This document shows positions 8,045-18,109 of a stretch of DNA of 36,728 bases, one piece after another; position 1 is the first letter of the stretch, and each line of letters starts with the position of its first letter. This DNA comes from Caballeronia megalochromosomata (GTDB taxonomy: Bacteria > Pseudomonadota > Gammaproteobacteria > Burkholderiales > Burkholderiaceae): contig LRBF01000066.1 of NCBI GenBank assembly GCA_001580565.1, positions 1 through 36,728 of the forward strand. Reading direction: 5' to 3'. The notes under the pieces were generated by a model. The model had not been told where the DNA came from. It searched no databases and was given only the letters and a program-made list of their open reading frames with translations. Position numbers and translations under genes: made by a program.

Positions 8045-9189
8045 GATGCCGATACCTTCGGCAACTCCGAGGTGCCGATGACTTCCCCGAAAGGCCCCGA
8101 CAACGGCCCGCTCGCCTGTGCGCGCTGCTGACGCGGCAGCAGCGGAAACACCAGTTCGGCAAAGCGATACGACTCTTCCAGATGCGGATAGCCCGACAGG
8201 ATGAAGGTGTCGATGCCCAACTCCGCATATTGCTTCATGAGGCCGGCGACCTGCTCCGGATTGCCGACGAGCGCCGTGCCCGCGCCACCGCGCACGAGTC
8301 CGACGCCCGCCCACAAATGCGGATACACCTCCAGCTTGTCGCGCTGACCGCCGTGCAACGCAGCCATGCGGCGCTGGCCTTCGGAATCCATCTTCGCGAA
8401 CTGCGCCTGCGCGCGGCGAATGGTTTCATCGTCGAGCTTGCTGATGAGCTTGTCGGCGTCCGCCCATGCCTCCTGCTCGGTCTCGCGCACGATCACATGC
8501 AGGCGAATGCCGAACCTGATCGTGCGGCCTTCTTCGGCGGCGCGGCGGCGGATATCGGCCAGTTTCTTCTCGACGTCCTCGGGCGGTTCGCCCCACGTCA
8601 GATACGTATCGATATGCTTCGCCGCGATCTCGTGCGCCGCCGCCGACGAGCCGCCGAACCACAGCGGCGGATGCTGTTTCTGCACCGGCGGATACAGCAC
8701 CTTGCCGCCCTGCGATTGCAGATGCTTGCCGTCGAAATCGAAGCTGCCGTTGTCGTGTGACTTTTCGAGCAGGCCGCGCCAGATGGTGAGGAACTCGTCG
8801 GTGATTTCGTAGCGCGTGTCGTGATCGTGGAAGACGCCGTCGCCGGCGAGTTCGTTCGGATCGCCGCCCGTCACGACGTTGATGAGCAGACGCCCGTTGG
8901 ACAGCCGGTCGAACGTCGACGCCATGCGCGCCGACAGTCCCGGCGAGCTCAGGCCCGGACGGATCGCGACGAGAAACTTCAGACGCTTCGTCGCGGGAAT
9001 GAGGCTGGAGGCGACCACCCACGCGTCCTCGCAGGAGCGGCCCGTGGGCAGGAGCACGCCTTCGTAGCCGAGCGTATCGGCGGCCACTGCGATCTGGCGA
9101 AAGTAATCGTAATTCGCGGCGCGCGCGCCTTGCGACGTGCCGAGATAGCGGCTGTCACCGTGAGTGGGAATGAACCAGAAAACATTCAT
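8041..9189 (-). CDS. ssuD: FMNH2-dependent alkanesulfonate monooxygenase
   Basis: 382 residues, almost the same length as E. coli SsuD (381 as I recall), opening [19 protein letters not shown] as the family does. It contains the conserved [13 protein letters not shown] region and [14 protein letters not shown]. This TIM-barrel, luciferase-like enzyme cleaves C2 and longer alkanesulfonates to aldehyde plus sulfite using reduced FMN. The flavin reductase SsuE that normally supplies FMNH2 is not present in this window, so it must come from elsewhere. The gene follows ssuA with a 158-bp gap and is coupled to ssuC by an ATGA overlap. Confidence 0.93.
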   Translation of the reverse strand: MNVFWFIPTHGDSRYLGTSQGARAANYDYFRQIAVAADTLGYEGVLLPTGRSCEDAWVVASSLIPATKRLKFLVAIRPGLSSPGLSARMASTFDRLSNGRLLINVVTGGDPNELAGDGVFHDHDTRYEITDEFLTIWRGLLEKSHDNGSFDFDGKHLQSQGGKVLYPPVQKQHPPLWFGGSSAAAHEIAAKHIDTYLTWGEPPEDVEKKLADIRRRAAEEGRTIRFGIRLHVIVRETEQEAWADADKLISKLDDETIRRAQAQFAKMDSEGQRRMAALHGGQRDKLEVYPHLWAGVGLVRGGAGTALVGNPEQVAGLMKQYAELGIDTFILSGYPHLEESYRFAELVFPLLPRQQRAQASGPLSGPFGEVIGTSELPKVSAS

Positions 9190-9330
9190 CGCGCAATCTG
9201 CCTTGTCTGTTTGTCGTATGTTGAATGAGTGCTTGCCGCGTGCAGAGTGGCAGCGGCGCTCCGACGAGTCTAACGACGCGTCGCGCGCAGCCGAACCATC
9301 GATTCGCGCTAAGGATGTGCGTGATCGTGC

Positions 9331-9350
9331 TAACGCCTGCAGCGGCGTCA
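9331..9350 (-). other. Intercistronic hairpin at the ssuA 3' end
   Basis: TAACGCC and GGCGTCA pair (one wobble/mismatch) around TGCAGC, and the structure includes the ssuA stop codon. It sits at the start of the 158-bp gap before ssuD. Such a stem can stabilise or partly terminate the message, giving more binding protein than enzyme. It has no T tract. Confidence 0.35.
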
Positions 9351-10334
9351 GGCGACGTTCCAGCGCGCCTCGGTCACGTCGAGCTTCTTCGGAATCAGCT
9401 TGAGCGCCGTGAAGGTGTCGGCGATCTGCTGCTGATAGGCGAGCGTGGCCGGATCGATCGTCTGCACGCCGTAAGACGTGCGCCTGAGCGCGGTTTCGAG
9501 GATCTCCGTATCGAGCCCGACGAGCGGCGACAGTTGCGCGGCCACGGCCGGCACGTTCTCGCGCGCCCAGCGGTCGACCTGATCGAGTTCTTCGAGCACC
9601 GCGCGCACGAGTTGCGGCTGCGCCGTCGCGATCTTGCGGGTCGCAAGGTAATACTGCACATTGCGCACGATGCCGCTCGCGTCGGTGAGTTGACGCGCGT
9701 TCGCCTGCTTCTCGGCGGCTGCGAGATATGGATCCCAGATCGCCCATGCGTCGATGCTGCCTTGCACGAAGGCGGCGCGCGCGTCGGCGGGCGCGAGATA
9801 GACGGGCTGAATGTCGGACCAGCCGAGGTTCGATTTCCTGAGCGCCTCGACGAGCAGATAGTGCACGTTCGATCCCTTGTTCAGCGCCACTTTCCTGCCG
9901 CGCAATTGCGCAACGGACTGGACGTTCGAGTCCTTCGGCACGACAATGGCCTCCGCGTGCGGCGCGGGCGGCTCATGGCCGATATAGACGAAGTCGACAC
10001 CAGCCGCCTGCGCGAAGATCGGCGGTGTTTCGCCGACCGTGCCGATATCCACCGCACCCGCATTCAGTCCTTCGAGCAATTGCGGCCCGGCGGGAAACTC
10101 GAGCCATTGCACGTTGACGCCCTGCGCGGCGAGGCGCTTGTCGAGCGAGCCGCGCGCCTTGAGCACGACGAAGTTGCCATACTTCTGATAGCCGATGCGC
10201 AGCGTCTTCGGCGCATCGGCGGCTTGCGCGACGCGCGCGGCGAGTCCACCCGACAGTCCCGCACCGAGCGCGGCGAGCGTGAAAAGCGTGCGGCGGCGCG
10301 CGGGCATGAAGGGCGTGTTCTTTCGGTCGGACAT
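9348..10334 (-). CDS. ssuA: Aliphatic sulfonate-binding protein
   Basis: A 328-residue periplasmic binding protein of the SsuA/TauA (NMT1-like) family. It delivers alkanesulfonates to SsuBC. The N terminus has a twin-arginine-like signal ([16 protein letters not shown]) with a likely cleavage after AQA at residue 38, so export by Tat is plausible. Family motifs include [37 protein letters not shown] and [12 protein letters not shown]. The start at 10334 is supported by GAGGAA. It is the first gene of the ssuADCB operon. Confidence 0.92.
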   Translation of the reverse strand: MSDRKNTPFMPARRRTLFTLAALGAGLSGGLAARVAQAADAPKTLRIGYQKYGNFVVLKARGSLDKRLAAQGVNVQWLEFPAGPQLLEGLNAGAVDIGTVGETPPIFAQAAGVDFVYIGHEPPAPHAEAIVVPKDSNVQSVAQLRGRKVALNKGSNVHYLLVEALRKSNLGWSDIQPVYLAPADARAAFVQGSIDAWAIWDPYLAAAEKQANARQLTDASGIVRNVQYYLATRKIATAQPQLVRAVLEELDQVDRWARENVPAVAAQLSPLVGLDTEILETALRRTSYGVQTIDPATLAYQQQIADTFTALKLIPKKLDVTEARWNVA

Positions 10335-10586
10335 GCGTGTTTCCTCGTTGAGCGAAGGCATCGTTACCGATGCCATGCTGCCGATGCTAACAACGCTCGC
10401 CCTCCCGGCTAAATGAGAAATCCTGATATCGATAGTGCCGGACGCGCAAGCCCGATTGTCGCGCGCCGTTCTCCAAAGCGTCTCCCTGACAGGCGTTTAT
10501 CCGCTCACGCACAGCCGACATACTCGCGCTCATTGCGACATTCCGATGCGGCGACATTCGCTGTCTGATCAGGCAAGAGACTCATC
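10335..10586. promoter_or_regulatory. Divergent promoter region of ssuA and the RND pump
   Basis: 252 bp with no gene. A perfect TATCGATA palindrome lies at 10427-10434 within an AT-richer patch (about 10410-10435). That is a reasonable place for a CysB/SsuR-type activator to act on ssuA, though I cannot match a known site. No clear -35/-10 pair is visible for the pump gene. Confidence 0.4.
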
Positions 10587-13811
<3,225 letters not shown>

Positions 13812-13813
13812 CG

Positions 13814-14725
13814 TTACGACTCCGTGCGCTGCAAGGTCTCGGCGAGATGATCGACGACCGCGCGAGTCTTGGCGGCCATCTTCTGGCCGAGCGAAATGAT
13901 CGCGTGCACGGGCGGTCCGTCGACATCGGCTTCGGGCAGCACGTGCACGAGCCTGCCTGCGCGCACATGCGGCAGCGCCACGCGATCGAAAATCTGTGCG
14001 ATGCCGAAGCCCGCGACCGCCGCTTCGACGAGCGCCTGACCGTCTGCCAGCACAAGCACGGGCTGCGGCGCAATCTCTTTCGTCGATGCACCGTCGCGCA
14101 AGGACCACGACCGCAGCCGGCCCATCGGGCCACGGAAGATGATGGCGTCGTGTTCGCCCAGTTGATCGATGGCCTCTGGCGTGCCGCGACGATCGAGATA
14201 AGCCGGCGACGCATACAGGCCGCTCTGCAGATCGCATAGCTTGCGCACCGTCAGTTCGCTGTCTTCGGGCAACGCGCCGATGCGCACGACGACGTCCCAT
14301 CCCTCGCCGATCGGGTCCGACATGCGATCCGTCAACGCAAGCTCGAGCGTCACCTTGGGATGCTTCGAGCGAAAGTCGATGAAGCTCGGCAGCAGCAGCC
14401 TGCCGAAGCCCGCGGGCACGTCGATCTTCACGCGTCCGGCCGGCTCCGAGCGGCGCGCCGCCAGTTGCTGCTCGGCTTCGCGCAGTCCGTCGAGCGCATC
14501 GCGCGCGGCTTGCAGATACGTCTCGCCGTCTTCGGTGAGCCGCACGGCGCGCGTCGTGCGTTGAAAGAGGCGCGTGCCGAGCCGCGCTTCGAGCCGCTGC
14601 ACCGCCTTGCCCACATTGGACTTGCTGTTGCCCATTTCCTCCGCGGCGCGCGTGAAGCTGCCGGTTTGCGCGACCGCCACGAAGACGGCAATTTCGTTGA
14701 TCGGTGCATCCACGCGCTCGCTCAT
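13814..14725 (-). CDS. LysR family transcriptional regulator
   Basis: 303 residues: N-terminal winged HTH (NEIAVFVAVAQTGSFTRAAE, then SKSNVGKAVQRLEARLGTRL) and a LysR substrate-binding domain that resembles the CrgA/PBP2 group common in Burkholderiaceae. The start at 14725 is preferred to an upstream ATG because it begins a normal LysR N terminus. It is divergent from the glutathione S-transferase gene with 187 bp between, the typical arrangement for a regulator and its target. Its 3' end is only 2 bp from the RND pump's stop, on the opposite strand. Confidence 0.9.
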   Translation of the reverse strand: MSERVDAPINEIAVFVAVAQTGSFTRAAEEMGNSKSNVGKAVQRLEARLGTRLFQRTTRAVRLTEDGETYLQAARDALDGLREAEQQLAARRSEPAGRVKIDVPAGFGRLLLPSFIDFRSKHPKVTLELALTDRMSDPIGEGWDVVVRIGALPEDSELTVRKLCDLQSGLYASPAYLDRRGTPEAIDQLGEHDAIIFRGPMGRLRSWSLRDGASTKEIAPQPVLVLADGQALVEAAVAGFGIAQIFDRVALPHVRAGRLVHVLPEADVDGPPVHAIISLGQKMAAKTRAVVDHLAETLQRTES

Positions 14726-14843
14726 GGCTCGCCCCTTTTGCTGGTGGAAAGCACTGTAGCAGCGTTGGCCGGGCATCGCCCGCCACGCGGATTGTCTCCG
14801 CACGAGCGACTGAGCGACGCCCGAAGCGGCGTTTATCGACGCG

Positions 14844-14864
14844 ATGAATCCCGCGATACTTCAT
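14844..14864. promoter_or_regulatory. Candidate LysR box upstream of the GST gene
   Basis: ATGAA-N11-TTCAT, an inverted repeat with LysR-like spacing, lies 48 bp upstream of the GST start and 118 bp upstream of the regulator start. A second overlapping dyad, ATCCCG-N16-CGGGAT, spans 14848-14875. Assignment to the adjacent LysR protein is inferred. Confidence 0.4.
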
Positions 14865-14912
14865 GCCATCGGGATGCGCTCCCGGCAATCCTTCACCGAT
14901 ACAAGGCACACC

Positions 14913-15551
14913 ATGAAACTCTTTATCGCTCAAGCCACCTGTTCGCTCGCGGTGCAAGCCGTCGTCAACGAGCTGGGTCTCACGCCGGAACTCGTGCATT
15001 TCGATGTGTTCGGCAAGACGACGTCCGATGGATCCGACTTCGTCGAAGTGAACGACCTGCTCTATGTTCCCGCGCTTCAGATCGACGGCGAAACGGAAGC
15101 GTTGACCGAGACGATCGGAATCGCTTCGTATCTCGCGGACCGGCATCCGGAGTCCGGACTGATCCCGAAGCACGGGACGATCGAGCGCGCGCGCATGGAC
15201 CAGTTGCTGACGTTCGTCGCAACGGAGATCGCGCAGAAGCACATCCCGCTGATGCGCAAGCTGATGACGCCGGAAGGAATCGCCTTTCACAGCAACAAGC
15301 TGCTCCAGGCATACGGCAAGCTCGACGCGCGGCTCGCCGATGGCCGCGCGTACCTCACGGGCGAGCAGTTCACCGTCGCCGACGCCTACGTGTGGGCGAC
15401 GATGTGGCACGAACGCTCAGGCGTCAATCTCGATCATCTGACGAACCTGAAGGCGTATATCGGGCGGATCGAGGCGCGTGCGTCGGTGCGCAAGGCGTTA
15501 CGCGACGAGGCGGAACTCGTCGCCGCGCACAAGGAACGGCTCGCGGCGTGA
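14913..15551 (+). CDS. Glutathione S-transferase family protein
   Basis: 212 residues with an N-terminal thioredoxin-like domain (MKLFIAQATCSLAVQAVVNE; VPALQIDGE with the cis-proline; then ETIGIASYLAD, the E-T/S glutathione contact) and an all-helical C-terminal domain containing LTGEQFTVADAYVWA. C9 in ATCSL is placed like the catalytic residue of beta-class enzymes. It should conjugate or reduce with glutathione in the cytosol; the substrate is unknown. The start at 14913 opens with the family's MKLF. An upstream in-frame ATG at 14844 falls inside the candidate LysR box and is less likely. Confidence 0.88.
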   Translation: MKLFIAQATCSLAVQAVVNELGLTPELVHFDVFGKTTSDGSDFVEVNDLLYVPALQIDGETEALTETIGIASYLADRHPESGLIPKHGTIERARMDQLLTFVATEIAQKHIPLMRKLMTPEGIAFHSNKLLQAYGKLDARLADGRAYLTGEQFTVADAYVWATMWHERSGVNLDHLTNLKAYIGRIEARASVRKALRDEAELVAAHKERLAA

Positions 15552-15570
15552 AACCCTGCCGCTCGACGAT

Positions 15571-15765
15571 TCAGTGAAGACGCCGCACCGCGCGCAGCAG
15601 CAGATCGCCGTTTTCCGTGATGCGAGGCAGGCGGGCGCCGCTCACGAGTTGCTCCATCGCGATGAGCTGGCGTTCGAGAAGCGTGTCCAGTTCGTGGCGG
15701 TCGCCGATCTGGTCGGCGGCATCCTTGACTAGCATGAGCGTTGCGAATTCGTGTGCGCTGAGCAT
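15571..15765 (-). CDS. Small conserved-looking protein, 64 aa, unknown
   Basis: A 64-residue acidic, helical protein starting MLSAHEFATLMLVKDAADQI, with GGGAGA 4 nt before the ATG. It has a single domain without cysteines or a signal peptide. I have an impression of similar small ORFs in Paraburkholderia and Caballeronia but cannot name a family. It lies alone between the convergent GST gene (19 bp away) and the ArsR gene 215 bp upstream on the same strand. Confidence 0.6.
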   Translation of the reverse strand: MLSAHEFATLMLVKDAADQIGDRHELDTLLERQLIAMEQLVSGARLPRITENGDLLLRAVRRLH

Positions 15766-15980
15766 ACCTGTCTCCCGATCGTTCGAATGACTGATGTAGG
15801 TTTGCGTCGGCTGCAGGCGAATTCGCGCAACGATTTCAGTGCGCGCTTCAGGACGCATGACCCCGGGGTACCTCTGGCCGCAAATGGCAGCGGGACTTGA
15901 TAGTAGGACGGGGCCACATCCGCGGCAATTCGGGTCGTCCCGTATATTGGGAGTTTGAAAGCTGGCGAATCGCACGATAA
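15766..15980. promoter_or_regulatory. Promoter region of the small protein, with a GC palindrome
   Basis: 215 bp without a gene. It holds a perfect ACCCCGGGGT palindrome (15860-15869). Near the ArsR end is a short AT-rich patch (about 15943-15957, CGTATATTGGGAGTT on the plus strand) that could supply a -10 on the minus strand. Neither is assigned to a regulator. Confidence 0.3.
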
Positions 15981-16274
15981 TCACAGGCCGCGCGCGACCT
16001 GTCCGATGAATGCCGCGATGACTTCCTCGTTTCTCGACACCAGCACGAACGATCCGACGCGGGTCGAGACGAGCAGGCCGGCCTCGACCAGCGAGGCGAT
16101 GTGAGCCGAAACCGTCGACTGCGAAAGCCCGCTGCGTGCCTGAATCGCGTTCAGGGGCACGCCCGCGTCGAACGTGGCGCACGGCGGCGAGAAACTTCGC
16201 GGGGCTTTCAGCCACGCAAGAATGTCGCGCCGCAGCGGATTCGCGAGCGCCTTGTGGATTCGATCAGCGTCCAT
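15981..16274 (-). CDS. ArsR-type winged-helix regulator
   Basis: 97 residues with an ArsR/SmtB fold: MDADRIHKALANPLRRDILA (alpha 1-2), then IQARSGLSQSTVSAHIASLV as the recognition HTH and the beta-wing VSTRVGSFVLVSR. The ELCVCDL metal site of classical ArsR is missing and only one cysteine is present, so a metal sensor is unlikely. It starts one base after the acetolactate-synthase stop, so it is the last gene of the sucA-like/ALS/arsR operon and probably controls it or its host pathway. Confidence 0.85.
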   Translation of the reverse strand: MDADRIHKALANPLRRDILAWLKAPRSFSPPCATFDAGVPLNAIQARSGLSQSTVSAHIASLVEAGLLVSTRVGSFVLVSRNEEVIAAFIGQVARGL

Positions 16275-16275
16275 G

Positions 16276-18102
16276 TCAGAACATGTCCGTGGCCGATTCG
16301 CCTTTCCCGGCCGGGACGGATGTCTCCTGTCCGGAGCGCGACGGTATGAACGGCCCGGTGATCATGCTCGAATAGCCCTGCCCCGGTCCCACCATCGGAA
16401 ACACGTCCGCGTTCTGATCGATCATCACTTCGAGAAAGGCCGGACCGTCGAACGCCACGAATTCCCGCAGCTTGTCCTCCAGCTCGCCCGGCGTCCGGAC
16501 GCGATGGGCGAAGGCGAAGCCATCGGCCTGGGCCGCCCGCACGAAATCCTTGCTATGCAGCGCCTTGTCGCTGACGAACATGCGTCCGTCATAAAAGAGC
16601 CGCTGCCATTGCCGGATCATGCCGTCGCCGCAATTGTTGAGCAGCAACACCTTGACCGGCACGCCATAGGTGGTCGCCGTTTCCATTTCGCCGATATTCA
16701 CGCGGATACTGCCGTCACCGTCGATATCGATCACGAGCGCGTCGGGCCGCGCGAACTGGGCGCCGATCGCCGCGGGCAATCCGAAGCCCATCGTCCCCAT
16801 GCTGCCCGATGTCAGCAGGCTTCGAGGTTCGACGAATTCGAAGAACTGCGCGGCCCACATCTGATGCTGGCCCACACCCGTGCTGATGATCGCCCGCCCG
16901 CCGGTGATGTCGCTGAGCCTCTCGATGACCCACTGCGGCTGAATGGCGCGATTGCCGCGATCGTAGTTCATTCCGTGGCTGCGCTTGAGATCCATCACGT
17001 GGCCGATCCAGCCCGAAGGCGCCAGCGATGCCGGACCGTGCGCCATCAGCGCAAGCAGCGTGCTTTTTGCGTCGCCCACGTGACTCCAGTGCGCGCGCTT
17101 GACCTTGTCGATCTCCGCTTCGTCGATATCGATATGCGCAACGTGGCGTGCATTCGGCGCGAATGCGTCGGGACGGCCGCCCGCCACGCGGTCATCGAAT
17201 CGCGCCCCCACGGCGATCAGAAAGTCGCAGTCTTCCACCGCATAGTTCGCGCACGCGCTGCCGTGCATGCCCAGCATGCCGAGCACGCGTTCATCCCGGG
17301 CGGGCATCGCCCCGAGGCCCATCAAGGTCGTCACGACCGGAATCTCATAGCGCTCGCTGAAGCGGCGCAACTCGACGGCCGCATCGGAAGCGATCACGCC
17401 GCCGCCCACATACAGGAGCGGCCGCCTGCTTTGCGCGAGCAGATCGAAGAATGCGGCGCATTTTCGCTCATCGATACGATCGCCCATCGCCATCTGACGA
17501 AGCCGCTCCGAATAGCCGCGAAGCTGCAACGTGCCGTGCCCGCGATACGCGCCCTTCCAGTTCTGGATGTCCTTCGGCACGTCCACCACCACCGGCCCCG
17601 GCCTTCCCGTGCGCGCGATCTCGAACGCGGTGCGCAGCGTCTGTTCCAGCCTGGCCGGATCGGCCACGAGAAAGACCTGTTTTGCGCACGCCGACATGAT
17701 GTTGAAGACCGGCGCCTCCTGGAACGCGTCGCTGCCGATCGCCGCGCGCGGCACTTGTCCGCAGATCAGCACGACGGGCACGGAATCCCCGTTGCAGTCG
17801 GCGATCGGCGTCACCGCGTTGGTCGCGCCGGGACCCGACGTCACCATGAACACGCCCACCTTGCCGCTGGCTCTCGCATAGCCCGCTGCCATGAAACCGG
17901 CCGCCTGCTCGTTGGCCGGAACGACGAACCGGATCTGCCGCTCCGGCTGGTCCGCATGCGTTTCGTTGAAGCGGAACACGGCGTCATACGTTGGCAGGAT
18001 GGCGCCGCCGCTGTATCCGAACACGGTATCGACGCCTTGTTCGGCCAGCACGCGCAGGATGATATCGGCGCCCGAGAGCGTCTCGTCGATGTGCTGAGTC
18101 AT
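16276..18102 (-). CDS. Acetolactate synthase-like ThDP enzyme, large subunit type
   Basis: 608 residues. The order is ThDP Pyr domain (1-180), central FAD/DHS-like domain (210-350) and ThDP PP domain (385-560). Visible are FGYSGGAILP (28-37), the catalytic glutamate E65, GARFDDRV (299-306), GQHQMWAAQ (411-419) and the ThDP/Mg motif IDGDGS (460-465) ending LLLNN (487-491). The family condenses two 2-oxo acids with loss of CO2; pyruvate to 2-acetolactate is the usual reaction. The context around E65 is PANEQAAGF rather than the common RHEQ, so it belongs to a separate clade. No ilvN regulatory subunit or ilvC is nearby, unlike the biosynthetic operon. It starts 7 bp after the SucA-like gene, with GAGG upstream. 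Confidence 0.88.
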   Translation of the reverse strand: MTQHIDETLSGADIILRVLAEQGVDTVFGYSGGAILPTYDAVFRFNETHADQPERQIRFVVPANEQAAGFMAAGYARASGKVGVFMVTSGPGATNAVTPIADCNGDSVPVVLICGQVPRAAIGSDAFQEAPVFNIMSACAKQVFLVADPARLEQTLRTAFEIARTGRPGPVVVDVPKDIQNWKGAYRGHGTLQLRGYSERLRQMAMGDRIDERKCAAFFDLLAQSRRPLLYVGGGVIASDAAVELRRFSERYEIPVVTTLMGLGAMPARDERVLGMLGMHGSACANYAVEDCDFLIAVGARFDDRVAGGRPDAFAPNARHVAHIDIDEAEIDKVKRAHWSHVGDAKSTLLALMAHGPASLAPSGWIGHVMDLKRSHGMNYDRGNRAIQPQWVIERLSDITGGRAIISTGVGQHQMWAAQFFEFVEPRSLLTSGSMGTMGFGLPAAIGAQFARPDALVIDIDGDGSIRVNIGEMETATTYGVPVKVLLLNNCGDGMIRQWQRLFYDGRMFVSDKALHSKDFVRAAQADGFAFAHRVRTPGELEDKLREFVAFDGPAFLEVMIDQNADVFPMVGPGQGYSSMITGPFIPSRSGQETSVPAGKGESATDMF

Positions 18103-18109
18103 CGCCGCC

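Noticed and set aside
6462..8228. 588-codon frame suggesting a fusion protein ending in SsuB
   Set aside because: Its first part overlaps ssuC in another frame; SsuB begins properly at 7265 with the ATGA overlap.
8041..9747. Longer SsuD with about 186 extra N-terminal residues
   Set aside because: The extension overlaps ssuA out of frame, and the family's N terminus starts at 9189.
15860..15869. ACCCCGGGGT as a specific operator
   Set aside because: A 10-bp GC palindrome is easily found by chance at this base composition; it is kept only as a note in the region entry.
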